Shown: positions 23,339 through 32,502 of the stretch, in pieces
Position numbering within the stretch: the first letter of the stretch is position 1
How the letters are laid out: every line of letters begins with the position of its first letter
Source of the DNA: CAZPRY01 sp964589175
GTDB lineage: Bacteria > Fidelibacterota > UBA2242
Length of the DNA stretch: 64,000 nt
Reading direction: 5' to 3'
Assembly (NCBI GenBank): GCA_964589175.1
Contig: CAZPRY010000023.1
Coordinates: 3,204-67,203 of the forward strand
Position numbers and translations under genes: made by a program
Notes under the pieces: generated by a model
The model's database searches: none
The model's input: the letters and a program-made list of their open reading frames with translations, nothing else
What the model was told of the DNA's origin: nothing

Positions 23339-25558
23339 CTATTCAAGGTCGTCTTCCTCCTGCCGGATTCCCTCCAGGTAACTTGGATCTACCAGGACTT
23401 CCCGCGCTTTACTCCCGGTGAACGGTCCCACGATACCGGCCATTTCCAGTTCATCGATAAGCCGGGCGGCGCGGGCATATCCGACCCGAAGTCTCCTCTG
23501 CAGCAGAGAGATAGAGCCCTGCTGATGGGTAACCACCAAGCGTAGCGCCTCGTAATAGAGTGTGTCCCGCTCCCCGTTCTGAAGACCGGCGCCATCAGTG
23601 TTGACCTCTTCCGCCACGGAAGGCAATTCCAGTTCACCGGGTTTGGGCTGTTTGGTGATATGCTCGAGAATTTTTTCCAGTTCTTCCAGCGAGATAAAGG
23701 CGCAATGGACACGCAGGGCTTCCGGATTCTGGGGTGTTGTAATCAGCATGTCGCCGCGGCCCAGCAATTTTTCAGCGCCGTTAAGGTCGAGAATTGTGCG
23801 GGAGTCGATTTTCGAGGCGACCTGAAAAGCGATGCGCGCCGGGAAATTGGCCTTAATCACGCCGGTGATCACATCCACCGACGGCCGCTGGGTCGCTACG
23901 ATCAGGTGAATACCCACCGCCCGCGACATCTGCGCCAGGCGCGTGATGGGTTCCTCCACCTCTTTTGCCGAAGTCATCATCAGATCCGATAATTCATCGA
24001 TCACGACGACGATGTAGGGCAGGTATTCCGTGTCGAGTTCCCGGTTGCGCACTTTCTTATTATATTCATCGATGTTACGGACTGTGGCGCCGGCCAGGAT
24101 ATCATAGCGCCGCTCCATCTCCGCCTCGACCGAACGCAGCATGATGATGGCGTTTTCGGTACGCGTAATTACGAATTCATCCAAATCTTCGCAGGTGATC
24201 AGGTGATAGCCCTCCAACGCCCGATAGACGGACAGCTCAAGCTTCTTCGGATCGATCATCACGAACTTGACTTCATCCGGCCGGGCGTTGTACAGAATGC
24301 TGGTGATAATCGTGTTGATGCAGACACTCTTACCCGAACCGGTGGCGCCGGCAATCAGAAGATGCGGCATTTTCGCCAGATCCGTCGTGTACACCGAGCC
24401 GGAAATGGTCTTTCCCATGGCGAGTGTCAGCTTCGATTCCGCACCCTTGAACTCCTCCGAGTCGACAATGCTCTTTAAATAGATCATCGACGGGTGCCGG
24501 TTGGGTATCTCCACGCCAACTACCGATTTTCCCGGAATGGGCGCGACAATACGAATGCGTTTGGCCTTGAGAATGCGTGCCAGATCATCCGCCAGAGAAC
24601 TAATCCGGCTGACGCGCACGCCCGACGCCGGTTCCACTTCATAGCGCGTGATGATCGGCCCGGGCGCGACGTTCACAACCTTGCCGCGCACTCCAAAGGT
24701 TTCCAGCGCTTCCTCCAGAAGCCTGGCGTTTTCCGTCATTTCTTCCCGGGAGACTTCGTATTTCGTAACCGGGGTTGCCAGCAGATTCTGACTCGGAAAG
24801 GAATAATTCCTGGGATTGAAGGTCGATTCCGGCTGCTTCTTCGGAACCGTCTCTCTTTTGGCTACCGGCATCTCGCGTGCAACAGGAGTTTTCTTAACCG
24901 GAGAAGGCGGATCGAGCGGCCGCGCCACAGCTCCGCCGAGGAAATTCAACTGCCCGTCACTTTCAGTCCGGACGGGGTACTCAATCGAAATTCCCTTATT
25001 ATTATTCCGCTCGGCCGCCTCCGATTGTTTGAGACGACGGTGAAAAATCCATTCAAACGGGCCCGTAAAATTCCAAGAGAAATAGCCCCTGATGACGATT
25101 AAGGCCGACACGGCGATAAAGAGGATCGAGCCGTAAAAACCGAAAAAATCGTGTAAAGTTTTCGCCAGGATTCCGCCGAACAGGCCGCTGAAGCGGAACC
25201 CGATCGGATCGACGATATTCTGCCGGATTACCGGTACCGCCAGGGAGATCGAAACGAGGATGCACAGGATCAAGGCGTAGATGCTGAAACGCAGAAGCAC
25301 CCTAAGGTTGCGTTTGGCAAAAATCCAGACACCCCACAACAGCATTAATATCGGAAAAATGAAAGCGGCGGCACCGAGCGTATACTTGATCACGTAATGG
25401 GCTGCAAAAACGCCAAAAATCCCCATCCAGTTATCGATCGCCACATTCTTGGAAATGGTTGGCTCCTCGATCGGATTGTAGGATATCATGCTGAGAAAAA
25501 CAAAGATTCCCAGTGCCAGCAATAATAATCCTGTGATCTCCTGGCGTTTATCACTCAT
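23339..25558 (-). CDS. ftsK: DNA translocase FtsK/SpoIIIE
   Basis: This 739-residue septal motor moves chromosome termini at division. The N-terminus has four membrane helices (first GLLLLALGIFVFLSMISY). A linker of ~100 residues leads into the motor: GKSVVGVEIPN, Walker A GATGSGKSVC, Walker B YIVVVIDELSDLMM and ATQRPSVDVITG. The C-terminal winged-helix gamma domain (ISLLQRRLRVGYARAARLID) reads polar DNA motifs. Its start overlaps the gcvT stop by 4 bp. Confidence 0.97.
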   Translation of the reverse strand: MSDKRQEITGLLLLALGIFVFLSMISYNPIEEPTISKNVAIDNWMGIFGVFAAHYVIKYTLGAAAFIFPILMLLWGVWIFAKRNLRVLLRFSIYALILCILVSISLAVPVIRQNIVDPIGFRFSGLFGGILAKTLHDFFGFYGSILFIAVSALIVIRGYFSWNFTGPFEWIFHRRLKQSEAAERNNNKGISIEYPVRTESDGQLNFLGGAVARPLDPPSPVKKTPVAREMPVAKRETVPKKQPESTFNPRNYSFPSQNLLATPVTKYEVSREEMTENARLLEEALETFGVRGKVVNVAPGPIITRYEVEPASGVRVSRISSLADDLARILKAKRIRIVAPIPGKSVVGVEIPNRHPSMIYLKSIVDSEEFKGAESKLTLAMGKTISGSVYTTDLAKMPHLLIAGATGSGKSVCINTIITSILYNARPDEVKFVMIDPKKLELSVYRALEGYHLITCEDLDEFVITRTENAIIMLRSVEAEMERRYDILAGATVRNIDEYNKKVRNRELDTEYLPYIVVVIDELSDLMMTSAKEVEEPITRLAQMSRAVGIHLIVATQRPSVDVITGVIKANFPARIAFQVASKIDSRTILDLNGAEKLLGRGDMLITTPQNPEALRVHCAFISLEELEKILEHITKQPKPGELELPSVAEEVNTDGAGLQNGERDTLYYEALRLVVTHQQGSISLLQRRLRVGYARAARLIDELEMAGIVGPFTGSKAREVLVDPSYLEGIRQEEDDLE

Positions 25559-26664
25559 AGGGTATTGGCCGGAACAAACGGTGGTTTTATAATTTTGATT
25601 TTCAGCCGGCGACCCCTGGCATCCAGTTCCAGTTCGGTCTCGGTTTTACTGTACTCCGTTTTTACATAGCCCATTCCGATGCCCTTCGTCAACGTCGGCG
25701 ACTGCGTGCCGCTGGTAACCAGTCCGACTTCCTCGTCTCCGGCAAAAAGTTTATATCCGTGACGCGGGATTCCCTTCTCGGTCATCTCGAAGGCGATTAG
25801 TTTACGTTTCAGGCCCTCCGCTTTTACGCGAAGCAGAACGTCTTTGGCGATGAAATCACCCTTGTCCAGTTTGGTGATCCAGCCCAGGCCGGCTTCCAGC
25901 GGATTGGTGGTCTGATCGATATCGTTGCCGTAGAGGCAGTATTTCATCTCCAGGCGCAGGGTGTCGCGCGCGCCGAGACCGATTGGCTGAATGTCGAACG
26001 GTTCGCCAGCTTTGAAAATCGCGTTCCATAATTTATCGCTGTGCTTCGGATCGTGGTAAAGTTCGAAACCTTTCTCGCCGGTGTAGCCGGTTCGCGAAAT
26101 GATCATGTCGATCCCGGCCAGTTTGCCCTCGGTAAAATGGTAGAACGGGACATCCTTGAGTTTTACATCTGTGAGCGGCTGCAGCGTCGCAAAAACCTGC
26201 GGCCCCTGAATAGCCAGCAGAGCGGTCTGATCGGAAATATTTTTCAGATCGACACCGGCAATCAGTTTAGATTTTGCCCAGTTGAAATCCTTCTCGATAT
26301 TAGACCCGTTCACCACCATCATAAAATGATCGGCAAAGCGATATACCAAAAGATCATCCACTATGCCGCCGTCCGGATAGCACATGGCCGAGTACTGCAC
26401 CTGCCCGATCGCCAGCGCTGAAACATCGTTGACCGTGATTAAATTCAGAAAAGCCTCGGCATCAGGGCCCTTGACGATAAATTCCCCCATGTGCGAGACA
26501 TCGAACACACCAACACCCTCCCGAACCCGGCGATGTTCCTCGATTATGCCGGAATATTGAATGGGCATAAGATATCCGGCAAAAGGGACGATCTTCGCCC
26601 CCAGGGCCGCATGTTTCTCATAAAAAGCCGTCTTCTGCGCTCCAGTTACATCCTCCATCATCAC
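25555..26664 (-). CDS. gcvT: Aminomethyltransferase (glycine cleavage T protein)
   Basis: This 369-residue folate enzyme transfers the methylene group from the H protein to tetrahydrofolate in glycine breakdown. Features are VFDVSHMGEF, the folate-pocket DDLLVYRF, RTGYTGEKGFELY and the C-terminal barrel with GLVTSGTQSPTL. Three consecutive methionine codons open the frame; the first has a weak GAGGTG close by. Other glycine-cleavage genes are not in the window. Confidence 0.95.
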   Translation of the reverse strand: MMMEDVTGAQKTAFYEKHAALGAKIVPFAGYLMPIQYSGIIEEHRRVREGVGVFDVSHMGEFIVKGPDAEAFLNLITVNDVSALAIGQVQYSAMCYPDGGIVDDLLVYRFADHFMMVVNGSNIEKDFNWAKSKLIAGVDLKNISDQTALLAIQGPQVFATLQPLTDVKLKDVPFYHFTEGKLAGIDMIISRTGYTGEKGFELYHDPKHSDKLWNAIFKAGEPFDIQPIGLGARDTLRLEMKYCLYGNDIDQTTNPLEAGLGWITKLDKGDFIAKDVLLRVKAEGLKRKLIAFEMTEKGIPRHGYKLFAGDEEVGLVTSGTQSPTLTKGIGMGYVKTEYSKTETELELDARGRRLKIKIIKPPFVPANTL

Positions 26665-26672
26665 ACCTCATC

Positions 26673-27263
26673 TTACATTTTATTCAAAGCCACTTTGATA
26701 TAACTCTCGACCGATTCATCCGGTCCCAATTCTTTGCCGGCCTTTTTCAGGGCGGCAATCGCCGCGCTGCGCTTGTATCCCAGCGACATCAGGGCCTGCA
26801 GGACTTCATCGCCGACTTTGGGCATTTCACGTACGAATTCCCCGGGTATCTCATCATCGGCATCGGTGAACTTTTCCTTCAGTTCGACAATGATCCGCTT
26901 GGCCGTCTTGAGTCCGATGCCGGGAATTAGCGTCAGGGCATTGACATCGCCTGTTACGATCCGGCTCTTGAATTGCTTCGGGGAAGCGCCGGACAAAATC
27001 GAAAGCGCCACTTTCGGACCGATGCCCGAAATGCTCAGGAGCATCAGAAACAGTTCCCGTTCCTCCGCCGTGGCAAAGCCATACAGGCTCTGGATATCTT
27101 CGCGTACATGAAAGTAGATGAGTACGCGATAAGGTTCCCTCAGCGCAGGCAGCACCTCGTAGGTTGATAGCGGGATGCTGATTTTATAGCCGACGCCATG
27201 CACATCCAGCACCAGTCTGGTGGGACCTTTGGACTGCACAATTCCGGAAATATACTCAAACAT
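26673..27263 (-). CDS. ruvA: Holliday junction DNA helicase subunit RuvA
   Basis: The 196-residue junction-binding protein starts MFEYISGIV, has the OB-fold strand VLDVHGVGYKISIP, two helix-hairpin-helix motifs (LLSISGIGPKVALSILS and LTLIPGIGLKTAKRIIVEL) and a C-terminal RuvB-binding domain (ALMSLGYKRSAAIAALKKA). It abuts the ruvC stop directly; ruvB is not in the window. Confidence 0.96.
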   Translation of the reverse strand: MFEYISGIVQSKGPTRLVLDVHGVGYKISIPLSTYEVLPALREPYRVLIYFHVREDIQSLYGFATAEERELFLMLLSISGIGPKVALSILSGASPKQFKSRIVTGDVNALTLIPGIGLKTAKRIIVELKEKFTDADDEIPGEFVREMPKVGDEVLQALMSLGYKRSAAIAALKKAGKELGPDESVESYIKVALNKM

Positions 27264-27761
27264 TTAACCTCGAATCATAGGATTTTGATTGAAATGACAG
27301 ATCGCAATCGCCAGCGCGTCCGATTCGTCCAGCGAAGTGGGAGTCACAGCCAAACCGAGCAAGCGTGTAATCATGTACTGGACCTGTTCCTTGCTTGCGG
27401 CGCCGTTACCGACGACAGACAATTTAACCTTTTTGGGTGAATATTCGGCAATGGAAAGGCCGCTGTTCGCTCCCGCCAGAACCACCGCCCCCCGGGCCTG
27501 TCCCAGTTTCAGCGCGGTCTGAACGTTTTGAGCGTAGATGGTTTCTTCAATTGCCATTTCGGTCGGTTGCCAGATTTCGACGATCCGACCGAGTTCACTG
27601 TAGATTTTTTGCAGACGTGCCGGAAAGAGGTTACGAGGATTGGTCGTTATCGTCCCGCTTTCGAGATATCGTATTTTGCCGCCAACCTGTTCAATAATTC
27701 CGTATCCGGTGTGATGAATTCCGGGATCCACTCCGATGACTCTTTGGGAAGAGTCCGTCAT
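27264..27761 (-). CDS. ruvC: Crossover junction endodeoxyribonuclease RuvC
   Basis: This 165-residue resolvase cuts Holliday junctions. Acidic active-site residues are seen in VIGVDPGIHHTGYG, in the glutamate of MAIEETIYAQN and in the C-terminal DESDALAIAICH. It is flanked by yebC, whose stop overlaps its start by 4 bp, and by ruvA, the common order yebC-ruvC-ruvA. Confidence 0.96.
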   Translation of the reverse strand: MTDSSQRVIGVDPGIHHTGYGIIEQVGGKIRYLESGTITTNPRNLFPARLQKIYSELGRIVEIWQPTEMAIEETIYAQNVQTALKLGQARGAVVLAGANSGLSIAEYSPKKVKLSVVGNGAASKEQVQYMITRLLGLAVTPTSLDESDALAIAICHFNQNPMIRG

Positions 27762-28513
27762 TCATCTTCCTGCAATTTGGATAATATCTCGTCATCGATA
27801 TCAAAATTGGCATAGACATTCTGGATGTCATCGTGATCTTCGAGGGCCTCCATCACACCCAGAATCTTGGGAGCGAGTTCCTCGTCCACTTTAACGGTTG
27901 TGGACGGTTCCATGCTGATCGATGCTTCCTCGATCGCGATTTTGGCCTCCTCCAGCGCCGCCTTGACGTCCTCAAAAGCCGAAGTATCCGTTATCACCGT
28001 GAAAAATTCGTCGTCGCTGCGGATATCGTCCGCGCCGGCATCCAGGGTGACCAACAAGAGATCGTCCTCGGTGCAGCAATTTTTCTTGATCGTGATAATG
28101 CCCTTGGTTTCGAAGAGATAGGAGACGCTGCCCGATGTCGCCAAATTGCCGCCGGCCTTGGTCAGGATGTGACGAATTTCGGAAACCGTACGATTCTTAT
28201 TGTCCGTCAGCGTCTTGATCAGAATGGCGACACCGCCGGGGCCGTAGCCTTCGTAGCTGATCTCTTCGTAGATTTCGCCTTCGATCTGACCGGTACCCTT
28301 GGCAATCGCGCGTTCGATATTCACCGTAGGCATATTCTGGGTTTTGGCAGCCTGAATCGCTGATCGCAGTCGCGGATTGGCGCTGTCGTCAGGACCGCCC
28401 ATCTTGGCTGCTACCTGAATTTCTTTGATTAATTTGGTAAATATCTTACCACGCTTGGCATCCAATGCGCCCTTCTTGCGCTTTATTGTGGCCCATTTAG
28501 AGTGACCCGACAT
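27758..28513 (-). CDS. yebC: YebC/PmpR family protein
   Basis: This 251-residue cytoplasmic protein is of the TACO1/YebC family, which assists translation of difficult stretches such as proline runs and also binds DNA as a regulator. Hallmarks are MSGHSKWATIKRKKGALDAKR at the start (given here in part), the YEGYGPGGVAILIK loop and the acidic C-terminal domain (LEDHDDIQNVYANFDID). The proline-stall role is interesting given the PPPP-ending peptides in the same genome, but that link is speculative. Confidence 0.95.
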   Translation of the reverse strand: MSGHSKWATIKRKKGALDAKRGKIFTKLIKEIQVAAKMGGPDDSANPRLRSAIQAAKTQNMPTVNIERAIAKGTGQIEGEIYEEISYEGYGPGGVAILIKTLTDNKNRTVSEIRHILTKAGGNLATSGSVSYLFETKGIITIKKNCCTEDDLLLVTLDAGADDIRSDDEFFTVITDTSAFEDVKAALEEAKIAIEEASISMEPSTTVKVDEELAPKILGVMEALEDHDDIQNVYANFDIDDEILSKLQEDE

Positions 28514-28546
28514 ATATGCTCCTTTAGTTGAGTTGGTGTAAACAGA

Positions 28547-29029
28547 TTAATACGGGAGATTCTTCTCTTTCACTTTCACCTTGGTATGAATGATCCAGGA
28601 ATTAACATATCCGAAACGAACCGCATTGCTCAGCAAGCCTTCGGCATCTTCACGATTGATAAAACTTCCGATCCGGATTTTATAATAAGGCGAATTGAAC
28701 ACTTTATCGACTTCATCATCGGGAAATGATTGTCTGGCTTTCTGGTAGACCGAATCCGCAAGAAAGAAATCCCGCGTCGAAAAAACCTGGATCTGCCAGC
28801 CCATGGTTTCGACAGTCTTGAGCGAATCCAGGCGCGCATGTCTGGTTCTCATGGATTGATCTGTATCGGTGATGATTTCATAAATCATGGTGCCATCCAT
28901 GAACGGCAGGGCCGGTTCGGCCAGTTCGAGTGGATCGAAGCTTTCATCCTGCCCCGGCAGATCATACTGGGCGAAGCCAATCCCGCTCAGGATGAACACT
29001 AACATCAAGTAAATTAATTTTTTCATCAT
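28547..29029 (-). CDS. Exported SPOR-domain protein
   Basis: From ATG 29029 the product has 160 residues and a signal peptide (LIYLMLVFILSGIGFAQ). The C-terminal ~75 residues form a SPOR domain (WQIQVFSTRDFFLADSVY, YYKIRIGSFINREDAEGLL), which binds glycan strands lacking stem peptides at division sites. An earlier in-frame ATG at 29083 would bury the signal peptide. Its specific partner is unknown. Confidence 0.8.
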   Translation of the reverse strand: MMKKLIYLMLVFILSGIGFAQYDLPGQDESFDPLELAEPALPFMDGTMIYEIITDTDQSMRTRHARLDSLKTVETMGWQIQVFSTRDFFLADSVYQKARQSFPDDEVDKVFNSPYYKIRIGSFINREDAEGLLSNAVRFGYVNSWIIHTKVKVKEKNLPY

Positions 29030-29101
29030 CCTAACGCTTTTATCAGTCGAATATAATGAATTATCGGATTTTTCGGAAATCAAGTCTTTATAAAACGATG
29101 A

Positions 29102-29872
29102 TTAAATGATACCGACCGATCCGGCGGGAACCCAGCCCTGTTTACCGTCTATCAATTCGATCTTGCGCCAATCACCGTCCGTATCGCGTACAGAAACCTT
29201 AATCCCCTCGTGAATGATAAACAGTTCGGTGCTGCCTTCATGCGGCGCGGCCAGGCACCGGACAGTGGATTCCAGAATAATCCCCTGATCACTGCGGGAT
29301 TCGACATTGTGCCGCTGAATCGTCATCGGCACCGAAAAAAGCAGCAGCATGACCCAGACGATCAAGACGATGCGCAGGATCGCACGCAGTTTATGTTTAT
29401 CGACCAACCAGAATACTGCAAATGTGATCGCCGCCAGCAGGGTCGAAAGAGCGAGAAGCATTCCCCATTGACGGGAAGAGAGCAGATTGACAAGGTTGCG
29501 ATGCCAGCGGAACAGGAAAAATTCCTCGGGCAGATCGATGCGATCCTTCACATTCAGGTTGGCCATTCTGAGATTGAAATCGATATTCTCGTCATTCGGC
29601 AACCATTTTTTGGCGCGTTCATAATACAATATCGATTGGCCGGTGCCGCCCTGTTTGTAATAGGCGCTTCCCAGATTGTAGTATAAATAGCCGCTCTCAA
29701 AGCCGTGCTGAATCACCGTCTCGTAAAGGCGGATCGCCTCTTCATAATTACCCGCAAAATAGGCCTCGTTACCTTTTTCGAACAGGAAATCGATCTCGTT
29801 ACCGGCGGCCAAAAGCCCGCTCAGGCCGGTTAAGAGAAATACGATGACAAAAACAGCACGCTGCATACACAT
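29102..29872 (-). CDS. batE: BatE-like TPR/SH3 membrane protein
   Basis: The 256-residue protein has an N-terminal signal helix, TPR repeats (YEEAIRLYETVIQHG, YLYYNLGSAYYKQGG), two membrane helices (MLLALSTLLAAITFAVFWLV and IVLIVWVMLLLFSVPM) and a C-terminal SH3-like domain (VSVRDTDGDWRKIELIDGKQ). This is the BatE plan of the Bacteroides aerotolerance operon. It starts 2 bp past the batD stop. Confidence 0.8.
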   Translation of the reverse strand: MCMQRAVFVIVFLLTGLSGLLAAGNEIDFLFEKGNEAYFAGNYEEAIRLYETVIQHGFESGYLYYNLGSAYYKQGGTGQSILYYERAKKWLPNDENIDFNLRMANLNVKDRIDLPEEFFLFRWHRNLVNLLSSRQWGMLLALSTLLAAITFAVFWLVDKHKLRAILRIVLIVWVMLLLFSVPMTIQRHNVESRSDQGIILESTVRCLAAPHEGSTELFIIHEGIKVSVRDTDGDWRKIELIDGKQGWVPAGSVGII

Positions 29873-29873
29873 C

Positions 29874-31709
29874 TCAGAGGACCTTGTTCAGTTTTGCCAG
29901 AATGGATTTGGCGGTTTCAAGCAATTCATTGTACTCGTGATTACTGACGGCGCCCGGTGAAAAACGGTCGGTTTCGAGCGAACGCAGGAAGTCGACGAGT
30001 TCCCGGATCAAGTCCGCATCCGCTTTTTTCTTCTGCAAATTTTCAGCGATGCGATCCAAACCCACTTCGGCTTGCGATAATCCCAAACGATCTCCCACGA
30101 AGCCGGCCAGAGTACGATCCAGCCGCGTAAAAAACTCGGCATAGTCCGATTGCGCCAAGGCTGTTTCCGCCTTTTGCAGATTGCCCTGGGCGTTGGACCA
30201 GGCCCGCCGCCGCCGCGAGAAGGCAATATTCGTCTCCATCTTCTCCGACCACGAACGGTAGAACACGGCAGTCCCGGCGATAAGGGCAGCCAGTACATTC
30301 AGAAACCAGAACCAGAATTCGGAGAAGACCGAACTGCCCAGACGGTTCCAGGTTTGCGGCGAACGACTGATGAAACGAATATCGGAACCCAGCTGGGCAA
30401 TCTCCTCTTTGAACAGACGGTCAGCGGAGGAGACGTAATTCTGGACGCGTGAATTCACCTTCACGCTGAAGGAACGCGAATTCACTGTCCGATACTGTCC
30501 ACGGGATGGATCGAAGTAGACGAAACGGATCACCGGAATCTCGAGTGTCCCGGTTGAGCGCGGAATCAGGACGTACTCGTACTTGACCGTGCCCTGAATA
30601 TGGTTGCCGCGGTTATTGGTTTCCCGCTCGATTTTCGGTTCGAATAGTTCAACCGAAGCAGGCAGCTTCGGCGGAGGCAATTTGATGGAATTGATATTGC
30701 CGCTGCCCCGGATGACGTAGGTCAGGGTAACGGCCTGGTCCTGCGATGTTTGCAGGGTATCGATGGAAGAGACAATCGAAAAATCGCCCACCGAACCCGA
30801 AAAATCTCCAGGCTGGCCCTGCTCCGGGAGCGGTTTGACAGTAATTTTCACAGGCGTGGATGAAATGCTCTGAACTTTGGTCGCACCGAAAAAATTGTCG
30901 CTGAAAAAATCATCGAAGATCGACCGGGATCTCTGCCGCGCGGCCATGACTTCGCAATCCACAAGCATTGGATCGATGACCAAGTCGCCGGTTTTAGTTG
31001 GAAAAAGCGCCAGACGCTGCAGCTCCGCCTTGCGGTACGCCACGCCGTCCACCACCTCTGTCGTAACGACAGGCTGCTTCTGAGCAGGGAATTCCTCGAT
31101 CCAGAAACCCTGTGCTTCGGGCAGTTTCTGGCGCGTGAAATTACGCACGTTATCGAAGTAAAGATCGAATGTGACAATCAGCTCTTCGCCCCGGTAAACC
31201 GTGGTCCGGGACGGCGTCGCCTTCAAGAAAAGTTTGCTGCCCTGCGGCAAGGACGGCTGGGACTGGATGTTCTGCCCGGACTGGCGAGACGGTGGAGAAA
31301 CCGTTTTTTGCGAGGATTCCACCACCGTAACGCTAATCGGGGTTGTTTTATATTTTTTATTTTTGCTGCGGAATTCAATCGGCGGGATGGTCAATTCACC
31401 CGTACGGCGCGGCGCCAATCCCCATTTCACCGTGATTGAAGATTTCATGGCTCCGTTGATAATCTGAATATTGCTCGATTGATTGGGGCCGCTGACGACT
31501 ATAAAATCGTTCTGGGCCGGGTTCGTCAGGCTCGGGAAATCAGTCGCACCCTCTAATTCTATCGTAAAATTTACATATTCGTCGGCACCGATGCGGTTGC
31601 GATCTACATAAGCCTGCACCTGCCCATTCTGAGCGTACAGTGATGCGCCGGTCAGAAGCCCGGCCAATATCAAATGCATTATCATTGCGCTGAAATGTCG
31701 TTTTATCAT
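29874..31709 (-). CDS. batD: BatD/oxygen-tolerance family protein
   Basis: The 611-residue exported protein carries a signal peptide, several Ig-like BatD repeats (QAYVDRNRIGADEYVNFTIEL; FLKATPSRTTVYRGEELIVT) and a single C-terminal membrane helix (FWFWFLNVLAALIAGTAVFY), then a cytoplasmic helical tail. BatD proteins work with the VWA proteins BatA and BatB in stress tolerance; their biochemical role is not settled. The context of all five bat genes is decisive. Confidence 0.88.
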   Translation of the reverse strand: MIKRHFSAMIMHLILAGLLTGASLYAQNGQVQAYVDRNRIGADEYVNFTIELEGATDFPSLTNPAQNDFIVVSGPNQSSNIQIINGAMKSSITVKWGLAPRRTGELTIPPIEFRSKNKKYKTTPISVTVVESSQKTVSPPSRQSGQNIQSQPSLPQGSKLFLKATPSRTTVYRGEELIVTFDLYFDNVRNFTRQKLPEAQGFWIEEFPAQKQPVVTTEVVDGVAYRKAELQRLALFPTKTGDLVIDPMLVDCEVMAARQRSRSIFDDFFSDNFFGATKVQSISSTPVKITVKPLPEQGQPGDFSGSVGDFSIVSSIDTLQTSQDQAVTLTYVIRGSGNINSIKLPPPKLPASVELFEPKIERETNNRGNHIQGTVKYEYVLIPRSTGTLEIPVIRFVYFDPSRGQYRTVNSRSFSVKVNSRVQNYVSSADRLFKEEIAQLGSDIRFISRSPQTWNRLGSSVFSEFWFWFLNVLAALIAGTAVFYRSWSEKMETNIAFSRRRRAWSNAQGNLQKAETALAQSDYAEFFTRLDRTLAGFVGDRLGLSQAEVGLDRIAENLQKKKADADLIRELVDFLRSLETDRFSPGAVSNHEYNELLETAKSILAKLNKVL

Positions 31710-31728
31710 CGCCGACGATTTATAAATT

Positions 31729-32502
31729 CTACCAGTCCTTTTCCTTCTTGATGCCGGAGTATTTCGTTTTCAAACGCTCCTGCATGAGCTTTTTCTCATT
31801 ATCCTTCAACGCATCCAGAACCTGGGCGGCATCTTCCTGCGCCTGCTGTTTCTCCATCTCTTTTTTTTGATCCTGCCGGGCCTGTTGTTGTTCTTGCTGC
31901 TGCTGGTCCTGTTGTTGTTGCTGGTTCTGCTGCTGTTCCTGCTGCTGTTCCTGCTGCTGATCCTGATTTTGCTGTTGTTGCTGCTGCTGTTGTTGCTGCT
32001 GCTCTTGTTGCTGATCCTGGTTTTCGTCCTGATTCTGCTGCTGTTGATCTTGTTGTTGCTGTTCCTGCTGCTGCATCATCAGTTTGGCCAGTTCATAATT
32101 GTGTTTGGCATCGAAATCCTGCGGATTCAGTTCCAGTGCCCGTTTATAAAACGGCAGGCTCTCCTCGGTCCGCTGCGCCTTGAGCAGGCTGTTGCCCATA
32201 TTATAGAAGACGGCCGACTTTTGCTGCGGATTTTTCGTCGAGATCGCCTGTTCGAATTCCTTCATGGCCTCTTCCGTCTGATTGAGCTTATAGAGTGAGG
32301 CGCCTTTGCCGAAATGAGCTTCTTCCCAATCGGGATGTTCCCTCAGGATACGGTCATACTGCTTCATCGCCTCTTCGTAATTCTCTTTTTTGTACAGTTG
32401 CGCCGGTCTGTCCTGGGCCGCCAGCAGAGAAGAAATAACCAGCAGAATCGCAAAGACCATCACGATCCAATACCGTAGGCCGTGTTTCACTACTTTATTC
32501 AT
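31729..32502 (-). CDS. batC: BatC-like TPR protein with long glutamine-rich tract
   Basis: The 257-residue protein has a signal helix (IVMVFAILLVISSLLAAQ), TPR repeats (YEEAMKQYDRILREHPDWEE, AVFYNMGNSLLKAQRTEES) and then about 85 residues of almost pure glutamine broken by D, N and E (roughly residues 140-225). The tract is encoded by CAG/CAA runs at about 31870-32090. Such a tract may act as a flexible or aggregating linker and is prone to length change. It lies between batB, which it overlaps by 8 bp, and batD. Confidence 0.85.
   Translation of the reverse strand: MNKVVKHGLRYWIVMVFAILLVISSLLAAQDRPAQLYKKENYEEAMKQYDRILREHPDWEEAHFGKGASLYKLNQTEEAMKEFEQAISTKNPQQKSAVFYNMGNSLLKAQRTEESLPFYKRALELNPQDFDAKHNYELAKLMMQQQEQQQQDQQQQNQDENQDQQQEQQQQQQQQQQQNQDQQQEQQQEQQQNQQQQQDQQQQEQQQARQDQKKEMEKQQAQEDAAQVLDALKDNEKKLMQERLKTKYSGIKKEKDW

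Noticed and set aside
31867..32298. Poly-leucine open frame on the plus strand
   Set aside because: It is the antisense translation of the CAG/CAA tract of the BatC-like gene.
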